Shown one piece after another: positions 44,742-52,923 of a stretch of 64,000 nt of DNA. How positions within the stretch are numbered: the first letter of the stretch is position 1; each line of letters begins with the position of its first letter. The stretch spans positions 2,666,001 through 2,730,000 of the forward strand of contig NZ_CP054258.1 of NCBI RefSeq assembly GCF_024181585.1, written 5' to 3'. Under the pieces are notes generated by a model, which searched no databases, was not told where the DNA came from, and saw only the letters and a program-made list of their open reading frames with translations. The DNA is from Treponema socranskii subsp. buccale (GTDB lineage: Bacteria; Spirochaetota; Spirochaetia; Treponematales; Treponemataceae). The position numbers and the translations under genes were made by a program.

Positions 44742-46232
44742 TTATTCCGCTGCAAACCAGTTCTCGTTCGCACCCATCGTTCCTGCACCGGCTTTATACG
44801 CAGCCACCTGTGCTGAAGGAACTTTTACGCTGTTGTTTTTTAAGCTTGTACAGCCTTTGAACACGTCTTTAAAAGCTGTTACATCCCCATACAGCACTGC
44901 AGGATTATAATTGCACTTGAGCGTTGCAGCTGTAAGCTTTGTGCAGCCTTCAAAGCAGCTGGGCATCTCCGTAATGCTTGCCGGTATCTCAGGAGCCTGT
45001 GTCAGGCTTGTGCAGCCTTCAAAGCAGCTGGGCATCGTCGTAACCTTTGCCGGTATTACAGGAGCCTGTGTCAGGCTTGTGCAGCCTTTAAAACAGCTGC
45101 TTATTTGCTCAACATTTGTCGGCAGTACCGGCGCCTGAGTCAGGCTTGTACAGCCTTCAAAGCAACTACCCATATATATAACGTTTGCGGGTATTACCGG
45201 AGCTTGCGTAAGCTTTGTGCAGCCTTTAAAGCAGCCGATCATACTCGTAACGGTTGCCGGTATCTCAGGAGCTTGAGTCAGGCTTGTGCAGCCTTCAAAA
45301 GTGCCGCCTACCATAGTAACGTTTGTCGGCAGCACCGGCGCTTGCGTAAGGCTTGTGCAGCCGAGGAAAGTATTCTCCATAGCCTCAACGCTTGCCGGTA
45401 TCACAGGCGCTTGAGTTAAGCTTTTACAGTTTTTAAAGGTGGCCTTCATCTGCTCAACGTTTGCCAGTATCTCAGGAGCGTGCGTAAGACTCGTGCAGTC
45501 TTCAAAGCAACTGTCTATGCCCCCGATGCCCTTAACGCTTGCCGGTATCTTAGGCGCCTGCGTAAGGCTTTTACAGCCTTTAAAGCACTCGTCCATACTC
45601 GTAACGCCCTCCGGTATCACGGGTGCCTGCGTAAGGCTTTTGCAGCCGTCAAAGCAGTTCTCGAGATTAGTAACGCTCTCTGGTATTTTAGGAGCTTTTA
45701 CAAGCTTTTGGCAGTCAGCAAAGCAGCGATCCATATTCGTAACGCTGTTTGGTATCTCCGGAGCTTCTACAAGATTTTTGCAGCCGTAAAAGACACCCAT
45801 CATAGTCTGAACACCGGCCGGTATTCCGGACACCTGCACAAGACCTGGGCACCCGAAAAAGCAGCCGCTCATATCCGTAACACCGGTGAGGTCGCTGCCG
45901 AATTTGAACGCAACTTTTTTTGTTTCGCTGCCGTTCAGTATTTTGCCGAGCAGAGCTTCACCCGTTAGCATTATATTTACATCTGCTGCAGACAGACCGG
46001 TTACTTCCAAGTAGTTTATGCCGGCAGCCGATGCCTTCGTTTTAAGGTAGTTTTTTAAGCCCTCGCCGTTTGTGCCGAAAGCAACCTTCGTGTACTCCGC
46101 AGGCGGTATATCGCCGCCGCTGTCTCCGCCTGCATTCGCATTGCAGCCCGTCGTAAAGGCCGCAGCAGCAAACAAAACCGCAGCCGCTCCAAGGAAAGCA
46201 ATCGCTTTCCGTCTCAAAATAGCTGTCTTCAT
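44742..46232 (-). CDS. BspA-like leucine-rich-repeat lipoprotein
   Basis: 496 aa. A signal peptide with lipobox TTGC is followed by a roughly 100-residue lead (YTKVAFGTNGEGLKNYLKT) and then 13 near-regular 23-residue repeats of the form MxxCFxGCxSLTQAPxIPAxV, plus two degenerate ones, ending NENWFAAE. This is the BspA/TDE-type LRR found in surface proteins of oral treponemes and Tannerella, which bind host proteins or other bacteria. The repeats are also similar as DNA (69-bp period), so copy number may change by recombination. Its start is 32 bp after the 46265 gene stop. Confidence 0.88.
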   Translation of the reverse strand: MKTAILRRKAIAFLGAAAVLFAAAAFTTGCNANAGGDSGGDIPPAEYTKVAFGTNGEGLKNYLKTKASAAGINYLEVTGLSAADVNIMLTGEALLGKILNGSETKKVAFKFGSDLTGVTDMSGCFFGCPGLVQVSGIPAGVQTMMGVFYGCKNLVEAPEIPNSVTNMDRCFADCQKLVKAPKIPESVTNLENCFDGCKSLTQAPVIPEGVTSMDECFKGCKSLTQAPKIPASVKGIGGIDSCFEDCTSLTHAPEILANVEQMKATFKNCKSLTQAPVIPASVEAMENTFLGCTSLTQAPVLPTNVTMVGGTFEGCTSLTQAPEIPATVTSMIGCFKGCTKLTQAPVIPANVIYMGSCFEGCTSLTQAPVLPTNVEQISSCFKGCTSLTQAPVIPAKVTTMPSCFEGCTSLTQAPEIPASITEMPSCFEGCTKLTAATLKCNYNPAVLYGDVTAFKDVFKGCTSLKNNSVKVPSAQVAAYKAGAGTMGANENWFAAE

Positions 46233-46264
46233 TGTTTTTCTCCTATCTATAGTATGCTATTGGG

Positions 46265-47035
46265 TTAAAATTGAAATTCGTTATTATACGGTTTGCCTTT
46301 TATGCAGTCGCTGAATTTCGTAAAATCCCCCATCGGCACGACGTACGGTTTACAGGAAAACGGAAGCTTTGTCGTATCGACGGTAATACGTACATGCTTT
46401 GACGGCTGTGACGTGTCTTCGCCTGTGTTATAACAGCCGACAAGCCATGTTCCGTCTTTGTTGTCCGTAAAAGTTATCACGTAGTACGGAAAACCCATTT
46501 GATCGCTGTGTATACCGGCAAAGTCTTTTTTTATCTCCATACACATGTCGAATTTTCCCCCTGAGACCTCTAAATAGCCCCAGTACGTACCGTACAGATC
46601 CTCTTCTTTCGTAAAGCTCCCGTCATAGTTTTTCCCTTTTGTACAGGAAACGGTTACTTTCATCGGGACGATCTCGACATCCGCTGTATACGGATCGGCA
46701 GTCGTTTTGACGGTTACCGTCACATCCGCAGCATCCGTACCGGGCGTCTTTCCATCCGCATACGCAGATACAAGCCATGTTCCGTCGCCCTTGTGAGCAT
46801 ACGTTACTTGAGAATATGAAAACGACTTCATTTTGCTGTATACTGCAAGATTTTTTTCACCTAACATCGCGCACATCGGATAGTCTGTCCCTTTAACGGT
46901 GAGCGTACCCCAGTACGTAGCGAACACCTCGCGCGGTACCGTCGGCGTATTGTCATCCGACGAGCCGTTGCTGCATGCGCTGAACCCGATAAGGACGGCC
47001 GCCAAAGCCGCCAACACAAACAATGTTTTTTTCAT
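46265..47035 (-). CDS. lipoprotein with two YWG/GTW domains
   Basis: 256 aa. Lipobox LIGFSAC; the signal peptide is almost the same as in the 43386 gene, indicating duplication. The mature protein is two copies of one domain: VFATYWGTLTVKGTDYPMC...GTWLVSAYADG, and LYGTYWGYLEVSGGKFDMC...GTWLVGCYNTGEDT, each ending in KGKxYxxxF. The second copy keeps both conserved Cys; the first has Ala for the second. Function unknown. It lies in the run downstream of the TonB-dependent receptor. Confidence 0.75.
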   Translation of the reverse strand: MKKTLFVLAALAAVLIGFSACSNGSSDDNTPTVPREVFATYWGTLTVKGTDYPMCAMLGEKNLAVYSKMKSFSYSQVTYAHKGDGTWLVSAYADGKTPGTDAADVTVTVKTTADPYTADVEIVPMKVTVSCTKGKNYDGSFTKEEDLYGTYWGYLEVSGGKFDMCMEIKKDFAGIHSDQMGFPYYVITFTDNKDGTWLVGCYNTGEDTSQPSKHVRITVDTTKLPFSCKPYVVPMGDFTKFSDCIKGKPYNNEFQF

Positions 47036-47124
47036 AAAAACCTCCTTGCACTTTTTATGAAGTTCTTATACGATTATGCAAACGGAAAGTCCGCCCGCCC
47101 GATTCCTTGTACGGTAACCGGTAA

Positions 47125-48114
47125 TTAGTTGCTTTTAAACACTTCCACAATAGCAAACGGCATAAGACCCGGTTTGAACGAAATGCGCAGCGTCAGTTTG
47201 CCGTTTTCAAGTTTTCCGCGAACGGTTACATCGTTCAATGTGACTTCCGTGCCGTCCGCTTTTTTAACATGAGGGATGGATACGGCAGCGCGATCAAGAT
47301 AATACACATCGCCGTCTTTTTTCACTTTAATGCCGTCAATGACAAAAGGGAGTATCGTCATCATTGCCGTGTAAGCAAACCGATGTGTTTTAATTTTTAC
47401 CGTATGCGTTCCGCCGCCGTCCGGAACAAGGACAATATTCGGTTCGCTTCCGTCGCCGCACGACCCGTGTCCCCGAGCCATATTTCCGTCGTTACCGACC
47501 AGATAGTCGAATGTTCCGGTATACGAAGCAGCACCTTCCCAGTCGGCATCCGACGCACCGTCGGGAATTTTGATCGTAACATCCTGAATGCTCGGATCGA
47601 ACGCAACATTAGGCGCATCGGTATTGCGCGGAATCTTTTTTTGCTTTGCCATGGGCACACGCGTATTCGACATCGCTCCGATTCCGGTAAGACCGTCACC
47701 GGTAAGCAAAATAATGATCCCGTCCGTACTGTTTATGCCGATTTGGACGGTCATTGCAGCTTTCGAAGCGTCTTTGGTCATCGCTGCGCCGTAATCCGCG
47801 CCGCCGAACCAATACAGCGTATAATTGTTTTTTGAGTTTTTTTCGGCATAATAATAAAACTGGTTATCGGTCATGCCGTTGACGCTCATATTCCAATCGA
47901 TTCGTTCTTTGTTATAAATCGTGAGAGAAGGCGTCAACGTACTGCCGCCCGAAGACGTAATGTTTCCGTAATACGTATAGCCGTACAGTTCGGAAATATC
48001 GATATTCTCAAGCGTTTCGTCTCTAAAAGCGTCCGCAATCGCGTCGCAGGAAACGAAGAGTAAAGAAGCTGCAATCGTTGCAGCGACAAAAAAAGCATTT
48101 ACCGTTTTTTTCAT
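47125..48114 (-). CDS. lipoprotein with calycin-like features, partner of the TonB receptor
   Basis: 329 aa from ATG 48114; the longer frame to 48129 overlaps the receptor stop. Lipobox LFVSC. ELYGYTYYGNITSSGG near the N-terminus recalls the start of the YWG domain, and the C-terminal half (VTVRGKLENGKLTLRISFKP, then MPFAIVEVF) has the look of calycin-like domains of Bacteroidetes lipoproteins. It begins 12 bp after the receptor stop, so the two are cotranscribed; a ligand-capturing surface protein working with the receptor is a reasonable inference. Confidence 0.72.
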   Translation of the reverse strand: MKKTVNAFFVAATIAASLLFVSCDAIADAFRDETLENIDISELYGYTYYGNITSSGGSTLTPSLTIYNKERIDWNMSVNGMTDNQFYYYAEKNSKNNYTLYWFGGADYGAAMTKDASKAAMTVQIGINSTDGIIILLTGDGLTGIGAMSNTRVPMAKQKKIPRNTDAPNVAFDPSIQDVTIKIPDGASDADWEGAASYTGTFDYLVGNDGNMARGHGSCGDGSEPNIVLVPDGGGTHTVKIKTHRFAYTAMMTILPFVIDGIKVKKDGDVYYLDRAAVSIPHVKKADGTEVTLNDVTVRGKLENGKLTLRISFKPGLMPFAIVEVFKSN

Positions 48115-48125
48115 ACTACACCCTA

Positions 48126-50159
48126 TCAATTAAATTTATATTTACCGCCGACGCGCACACCGATCCCCTCGGCGAGCCCGTAATAGTATTCCTGCGTTTC
48201 GTTGTTGCTTCCTTTTATAAAATGGACGTTGTTCAGCATATTGTCCAACCCTGCGTACACTTCAAGCTTTTCATCCAAAAACTTTTTCGAAACGTCAAAG
48301 CCGACCATAAAATAATCGGGCGTATAATAACCGCTTTTTGCCGTCAAAAGCTGAGGCGAATTCCACTGCACGTTCAAAGCGGCCGTCGTTTCGATGACGG
48401 GAATGCGGTAGGCGACGTGCGCGGTTACCCTGTGTGCGACGCGCAGCGCGAGGTCTTCCCATCGCCCGTTGTCTTTATCAAAAAATTTCGCTCCAGTGTA
48501 TGCGTAGCCGACTTTTACGTTGAGCCTGTCCATATCCGAGCTTATTAAAATATCGCCTCCGTAGGTCATCGCCTTGTCCACGTTTCGATATTCGCGTATC
48601 TGCGGCGAAGAAACGCCGTCCGTAACGACGCTGTCGATGAGGTCGAGTATGTAGTTAAAATAGCCGCCGACGGAAAATTTAAAAAGATTTTTTACGTTTT
48701 GCTCGACGCCGATATTGAAACTGTGCGATTTTTCCGGAACGAGATTCGGATTTCCGTAGAGGATAAAGTTTCCGGCGCCGGGCGCGTAGCTGTGTTTGAA
48801 AATCCAATATTTTTCTTTCAGCGTAGGAATTTTATAGCCCATGCCGTAGCTGAGCCTGAGTGCCGTCTTTTCGGTCGGATTGTATTTGACTCCGAGTTTC
48901 GGCGTCGCCATAAATAAAACGCTGCCCTTTTGAAGCGGCGGAGAAAAATCCAATCGTCCTCCGGGCACAAGCGTAAGTTTCGCATCGAAAAGAGAAATAC
49001 TGTCCTGCGCGAAGAGCGCTGATTCCAAAGCGTATTTCCGTTTTTCGAACGACGTACCGCTCATCGATTCGAGATCGACGTTCGCCCCGAACGTGATATC
49101 GTTAATTTTGTTCGGCTTCCAGTGAAGGCGTACATCGTTTTCCACATCAAACGAATTCGAATGCGTCCCCGTCGACGAAGAGTGTGCGCCGGCCTTTACA
49201 TTGTAAACGGTATCCATAAAATACAATTTTCCGGAAAGAAAACCGTCGACGTAGAACTTTTCGCTGCAGATATATTTTCCCGTAAAACCGAATTCGCCGC
49301 GATGTGTGTTGTAAATCATATCGGTGCCTTTGTCGAATCCCGTTTTCGTATAATTGCTTATTTGATGCGAACCGCCGTACACTCCGTATGCGCCGACCGC
49401 CCCCCACGAATCTTTCCATGTAAGCGTGTCCCGTACAAAGCCGAGTATTTTTCGAGTCCCTTTAAAATATTTGATTTTTCCGGCAAGAGCGTCTTCGGTC
49501 ATCTTTTCTCTGCCGGGATTCAAATCGAAACTTCCGATCAGCGTATTCGAAATATGCTTTCCCGAAACGGAAAAATTTCCGGCGATATAATTTTTCCAAC
49601 CGAGTACGAGCGGCATAACACCGATCTCGTGGGTAACGCTGCCCGACAATTTGATATCGTTTTTTTTCGAATCGCCCGCAGTTTCTTTTTCGGAATCCGT
49701 CTGCTCGCGCTTCGTTACGATGTTGATGACGCCGCCCATCGCGTCGCTGCCGTACAAAACGGAATCCGCGCCCTTGATGACTTCGATGCGCTCGATGTTT
49801 TCAACGGGAATCTGAAAGATCGGCGTGGAACCGGATATATCGGTCGAAACGCTCACGCCGTCTATCATAATCTTCACATAACCGTTTCCGAGCCCCTGCA
49901 TCGTGACGGATTCGTTCGCGTTGCCCGCCGTAGCGCCGCTGACTGCAACATCGGGAAGCGTTTTTAAAGCTTCGCCGACGGTTTTCGATCCGGACTTTCG
50001 TATGTCTTCTCCGGTGATTGTCTTTTTTTGTTCGACCGACTCATCGATTTTCTGTTCGATCTTGTCCGCATCGACGACGATGACATCGTCTTCCGCTTCC
50101 TGTGAAAATAAAAGCTGTACCGAAAAAACTATGATACAGAAAAAAATACACCGTTTCAA
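48126..50159 (-). CDS. TonB-dependent outer membrane receptor
   Basis: 677 aa with a TTG start (GAGG seven bases upstream). Signal peptide to about residue 20 (LLFSQ), then a TonB-box-like DDVIVVDA, a plug domain (ITGEDIRKSGSKTVGEALKT, and VKIMIDGVSVS, NIERIEVIKGADSVLYGSDA, GGVINIVTKR) and a 22-strand-type barrel ending VRVGGKYKFN. It resembles receptors for haem, siderophores or cobalamin; ligand not identifiable. It has its own promoter and a GTTA-N8-TAAC operator. Genes for tonB-exbD-exbB lie immediately upstream and lipoprotein genes downstream. Confidence 0.92.
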   Translation of the reverse strand: MKRCIFFCIIVFSVQLLFSQEAEDDVIVVDADKIEQKIDESVEQKKTITGEDIRKSGSKTVGEALKTLPDVAVSGATAGNANESVTMQGLGNGYVKIMIDGVSVSTDISGSTPIFQIPVENIERIEVIKGADSVLYGSDAMGGVINIVTKREQTDSEKETAGDSKKNDIKLSGSVTHEIGVMPLVLGWKNYIAGNFSVSGKHISNTLIGSFDLNPGREKMTEDALAGKIKYFKGTRKILGFVRDTLTWKDSWGAVGAYGVYGGSHQISNYTKTGFDKGTDMIYNTHRGEFGFTGKYICSEKFYVDGFLSGKLYFMDTVYNVKAGAHSSSTGTHSNSFDVENDVRLHWKPNKINDITFGANVDLESMSGTSFEKRKYALESALFAQDSISLFDAKLTLVPGGRLDFSPPLQKGSVLFMATPKLGVKYNPTEKTALRLSYGMGYKIPTLKEKYWIFKHSYAPGAGNFILYGNPNLVPEKSHSFNIGVEQNVKNLFKFSVGGYFNYILDLIDSVVTDGVSSPQIREYRNVDKAMTYGGDILISSDMDRLNVKVGYAYTGAKFFDKDNGRWEDLALRVAHRVTAHVAYRIPVIETTAALNVQWNSPQLLTAKSGYYTPDYFMVGFDVSKKFLDEKLEVYAGLDNMLNNVHFIKGSNNETQEYYYGLAEGIGVRVGGKYKFN

Positions 50160-50177
50160 AAATATACCTCAATTTTA

Positions 50178-50226
50178 GTTAGATATTGCTAACAAAATAT
50201 TTAAAGGATTTTTTTACTTTACGCAA
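50178..50226 (-). promoter_or_regulatory. TonB-receptor promoter with GTTA-N8-TAAC operator (site 2)
   Basis: Minus strand: TTGCGT (50226-50221), 17 bp, TAAATA (50203-50198). Four bases on, the motif occupies 50178-50193 (GTTAGATATTGCTAAC on the plus strand), covering the expected transcription start 18 bp before the TTG start codon. Confidence 0.7.
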
Positions 50227-50302
50227 GAAAACCCCGTCTTATTGAGAAAAAATATCAATAAGCTGTGTTTTTAATAAGATTCGCTGCTTGCTTCGATTGC
50301 AG

Positions 50303-50995
50303 TCAATGCAGCGAAAAATCCATAACGAATGAGAGCGTCATTGCGCTCGCCCCGCTCGTCATTTTTCTGAACGGAGCCGATTTTTTAATCGCGGCAAGAC
50401 AGGCATTGTTCAAAACTTCGTACTCCGACGGCTCGAGGATGACGGCTTCGGCAAGCGTTCCGTCGGGATTGATGACGATCCGCGCGCGCACTTTCCCTTC
50501 CAAGCCGTTTGAACGGGCGGCGTAGGGGTATGTTTTTTTCGACGCGATGCGCCCGAGCACATAGGATTTATACGTTGCTGCCGCCTTCGCTCCCTGCGTA
50601 TGAGAAAACGAATCGACTGTGCCGCCCGCATTCGCCGCATCGCTTGCCGCACTTTCGCCCGCATCCGCCGACGAGCTTTCATCAACCGCTTCGGCCGTTT
50701 CGTCGGACGGTTCTTCCGGCGCTTCGGTTTGCTCGGGTTTTTCGGCAGGCGCTTCCGGTTTCGGAGAAGGGATCGTTTCGACCGGCGTTGCCGGAACTGC
50801 GGGAGCGCTTTTATTTCGCACGGCTTTCGGCGCTTTTTTTGCCGGCCGCTGCACGATACGCACATTCGACACCGTCGTATCCGACACGATCGACGCTTGA
50901 GACGACGAAGCGCTCCGTATACCCCAAAAGGGCAGACAAAACAGCACTGCGACGATCACGAGCGTACACAGGGCGGAGCTAATCCAGCGGCTCAT
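50303..50995 (-). CDS. tonB: TonB-family energy transducer
   Basis: 230 aa. One N-terminal membrane helix (about residues 7-25), a long Pro/Glu/Ala-rich spacer (residues about 55-125) and a C-terminal TonB domain (ASKKTYPYAARSNGLEGKVR, ARIVINPDGTLAEAVI, LNNACLAAIKKSAPF). This is the standard layout that couples ExbB-ExbD to outer-membrane receptors. It overlaps exbD by 17 bp. Only one tonB is in the window; it should power the receptor at 48126. Confidence 0.92.
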   Translation of the reverse strand: MSRWISSALCTLVIVAVLFCLPFWGIRSASSSQASIVSDTTVSNVRIVQRPAKKAPKAVRNKSAPAVPATPVETIPSPKPEAPAEKPEQTEAPEEPSDETAEAVDESSSADAGESAASDAANAGGTVDSFSHTQGAKAAATYKSYVLGRIASKKTYPYAARSNGLEGKVRARIVINPDGTLAEAVILEPSEYEVLNNACLAAIKKSAPFRKMTSGASAMTLSFVMDFSLH

Positions 50996-51386
50996 GCACG
51001 ATACCTATGCGGCTGATCCCCGCGGCCTGCACCTTTGTCAATATCTGTACGATCCGTTCGAACTCGACCGTCCGCTCGCATTCGAGCGAAAGCGCAAGCT
51101 CCGGTTCCCGCGCATACATGGACGAAAGCGTATCCTGGAGCGCTTCAAGCGTTACGGCGTCTCCGTCCAATTCCATTCTGTCGGCGGTAACGGCAAGCAC
51201 CTTCGTCGTATTGCGTTCCTGCGTCGCGTCTTCGCTTCTCGGCAAGTCGAGCGGAAGCGAGCTTCTTTTAAATTGGGTCGATACCATAAAAAAAATGAGC
51301 AAAATAAAGATGACGTCGATGAGCGACGTGATGTTTACGACAAGCTCTTCGTCGTAGCGGGAAAAAGAACCGGGAGCGAACATCAT
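50979..51386 (-). CDS. exbD: ExbD-type biopolymer transport protein
   Basis: 135 aa. The single N-terminal helix VVNITSLIDVIFILLIFFMV contains the conserved membrane Asp needed for proton coupling. The periplasmic part is short, with the usual LDLPRS segment and a C-terminal VQILTKVQAAGISRIGIV. Overlaps both exbB (four bases) and tonB, so the three are tightly coupled. Confidence 0.93.
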   Translation of the reverse strand: MMFAPGSFSRYDEELVVNITSLIDVIFILLIFFMVSTQFKRSSLPLDLPRSEDATQERNTTKVLAVTADRMELDGDAVTLEALQDTLSSMYAREPELALSLECERTVEFERIVQILTKVQAAGISRIGIVHEPLD

Positions 51387-51922
51387 TTACCCTCCGTCGT
51401 TTTCCGATCGGTTTCTTCGCCGTACAGCTGCATAAACATCATGCGCTTTTCGATGATGCGCTTGAACGTGCGATAACACAAAAGCGCGGGTATCGAAATG
51501 ATCATGCCGAATGCCGTCGTGAGCATCGCTTCCCAAATACCGCCGGACAGATCCTGAATATTCACCGCAGCGCCCACTTCCGCCATCTTCGAAAACGAGC
51601 CGATAAGACCGGTAACCGTACCGAGCAGCCCTATCGAAGGCGATACCGCGCTGATAAAATTGAGCAGCCACAGTCCGCGGTTCATCTCGTAATACAAAAG
51701 CGTGCTTTCTTTTGTAAGCTCGGCATTGCGCTGCGCCTCCGGCAATGCGGCAACTGCAGCCGCCTTTTCCTGCAAACGCTTGACTACGTCGTTTTTCGAA
51801 CCTTTTCGCGTTTGAAAAAAATATATGCAGCGTTCGAGACACTGGCAAAAACAAAAACACAAGATTACGGCGAGCACCCAGTTGATCGGGCCTCCCAAAT
51901 TAATAAATTCAACCAATCTCAT
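51383..51922 (-). CDS. exbB: ExbB/TolQ-type proton channel subunit
   Basis: 179 aa with three membrane segments: GGPINWVLAVILCFCFCQCL, AVSPSIGLLGTVTGLIGSF (the highly conserved MotA/TolQ/ExbB helix) and MLTTAFGMIISIPALLCY. It forms the pentameric channel with ExbD. It starts 50 bp after the Fur-like gene on the same strand; TAACAA and TTGTTA near 51923-51950 form a small inverted repeat in that gap. Confidence 0.93.
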   Translation of the reverse strand: MRLVEFINLGGPINWVLAVILCFCFCQCLERCIYFFQTRKGSKNDVVKRLQEKAAAVAALPEAQRNAELTKESTLLYYEMNRGLWLLNFISAVSPSIGLLGTVTGLIGSFSKMAEVGAAVNIQDLSGGIWEAMLTTAFGMIISIPALLCYRTFKRIIEKRMMFMQLYGEETDRKTTEGK

Positions 51923-51972
51923 AACAACACCTGATTTTCCTTATTGTTAAATTCGCTTATGTACACTGCATT

Positions 51973-52257
51973 TTAAGGAGAGCTCGATGCGGCGATCCGA
52001 GCATCCGCGTTTTGTCGTTTCGGAATTATTTTAACATACTGCTGCCGAACATACCCGAGCTCTTGCAGCGAACGTACCATTCTGTATACGGTCGCCCGTC
52101 CGATCGAACTGTCTTTTTTATGCGCGAGGTAAAACAACTCTTTCGGCGATATATCGGGGTTTTGCAGTATGAGCGAAAGCAGCTGCCTGCGCTGATTCGT
52201 TATGCGCATCCCCCTTTCTTTGAAAGATGCAAGTATTTCATCGAACAGATATTTCAT
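51973..52257 (-). CDS. Fur-family regulator lacking the C-terminal domain
   Basis: 94 aa. The winged-helix half of Fur/PerR is recognisable: ILASFKERGMRITNQRRQLL, ISPKELFYLAHKKDSSIGRA and TVYRMVRSLQELGYVRQQ. The protein ends shortly after, so the dimerisation and metal-binding domain (normally 50-60 further residues, with HxH and Cys ligands) is missing, and only 50 bp separate its stop from exbB, with no remnant in other frames that I can see. It is either an unusual DNA-binding-only repressor or a decayed gene. Its place ahead of exbBD-tonB makes it a candidate regulator of the locus. Confidence 0.75.
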   Translation of the reverse strand: MKYLFDEILASFKERGMRITNQRRQLLSLILQNPDISPKELFYLAHKKDSSIGRATVYRMVRSLQELGYVRQQYVKIIPKRQNADARIAASSSP

Positions 52258-52294
52258 ACATATCTCAAAAAATTATTTTACAATTATGTCCCGA

Positions 52295-52738
52295 TCAGTG
52301 TGTAAATCTGTCGTCGTAATCTTCACCTTTTCGGCAATCGGGAAATTTCATAAATCCCGCATCCGACATAAAATGTATCCACACTTTGCAGGACGCGGGA
52401 TTTTCGGCAAGGTTTATCGTAACAGTCATGCGCGGTACGGGCTTTTTTTTATTTTCCTTCGCATTGTAACAGGAAACAAGCCACGTACCGTCTTTTTTAT
52501 CCGTATATTTTATAAGCGGATAGCTTCTGCCTCTTTTATCGCTGTGTATTGCGACGGAGTTTTTTTCTATGACAAGACACATATCGTAGGATTTTCCGAA
52601 TACTTCCATCGTGCCCCAATACGAGCCGAGCAGTTCCTGCGGCGGCATATCGTCGGCATCAGCGCCGGCGGCACTCCCTGCAAACAGCATCGCTGCAATA
52701 AAAGCAGCGTATATGCATAAAAAAATCGATTTTTTTAT
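52295..52738 (-). CDS. secreted protein with one YWG/GTW domain, apparent ATA start
   Basis: About 147 aa. Signal-like segment KKSIFLCIYAAFIAAMLFAG followed by the domain: LLGSYWGTMEVFGKSYDMC, VAIHSDKRGRSYPLIKY, GTWLVSCYN and a KGEDYDDRFTH end. No lipobox Cys is visible. AGGAGG lies six bases before an ATA codon at the point where paralogues have ATG (MKKS-); upstream in-frame codons (TTG at 52816) would be inside the promoter and lack a ribosome site. It is first in the operon ending in tonB. Confidence 0.65.
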   Translation of the reverse strand: MKKSIFLCIYAAFIAAMLFAGSAAGADADDMPPQELLGSYWGTMEVFGKSYDMCLVIEKNSVAIHSDKRGRSYPLIKYTDKKDGTWLVSCYNAKENKKKPVPRMTVTINLAENPASCKVWIHFMSDAGFMKFPDCRKGEDYDDRFTH

Positions 52739-52819
52739 AAGATGCCTCCTGAAAATCTTTACAGAATATAAAAGACTGTCATTCCTTAAAATTATACAGC
52801 GAGTAAATCCATACAATGA

Positions 52820-52856
52820 GTTAGCCTATGCTATCCCATTATCTTTTTCGTGTCAA
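52820..52856 (-). promoter_or_regulatory. promoter with operator variant (site 4) for the 52738-to-tonB operon
   Basis: Minus strand: TTGACA (52856-52851), 17 bp, TAGCAT (52833-52828). The 16-bp motif at 52820-52835 (GTTAGCCTATGCTATC on the plus strand) has one mismatch in the second arm and covers the -10. Confidence 0.6.
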
Positions 52857-52877
52857 CAGAATTTCCTCTTTTTTCGA

Positions 52878-52923
52878 TTGACGTACAAATGTTTATCCGC
52901 TAGTATCGTTAGCAATGGATAAC
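52878..52923 (+). promoter_or_regulatory. promoter with GTTA-N8-TAAC operator (site 3), leaderless
   Basis: TTGACG (52878-52883), 17 bp, TAGTAT (52901-52906). The motif GTTAGCAATGGATAAC is at 52908-52923 and includes the ATG at 52915, so a bound repressor would cover transcription start and start codon. Confidence 0.7.

Noticed and set aside
44911-45968. Plus-strand open frames with repeated Cys/Phe-Lys motifs opposite the LRR gene
   Set aside because: They are mirror images of the 69-bp LRR repeats; the minus-strand frame has a signal peptide, lipobox and family match.
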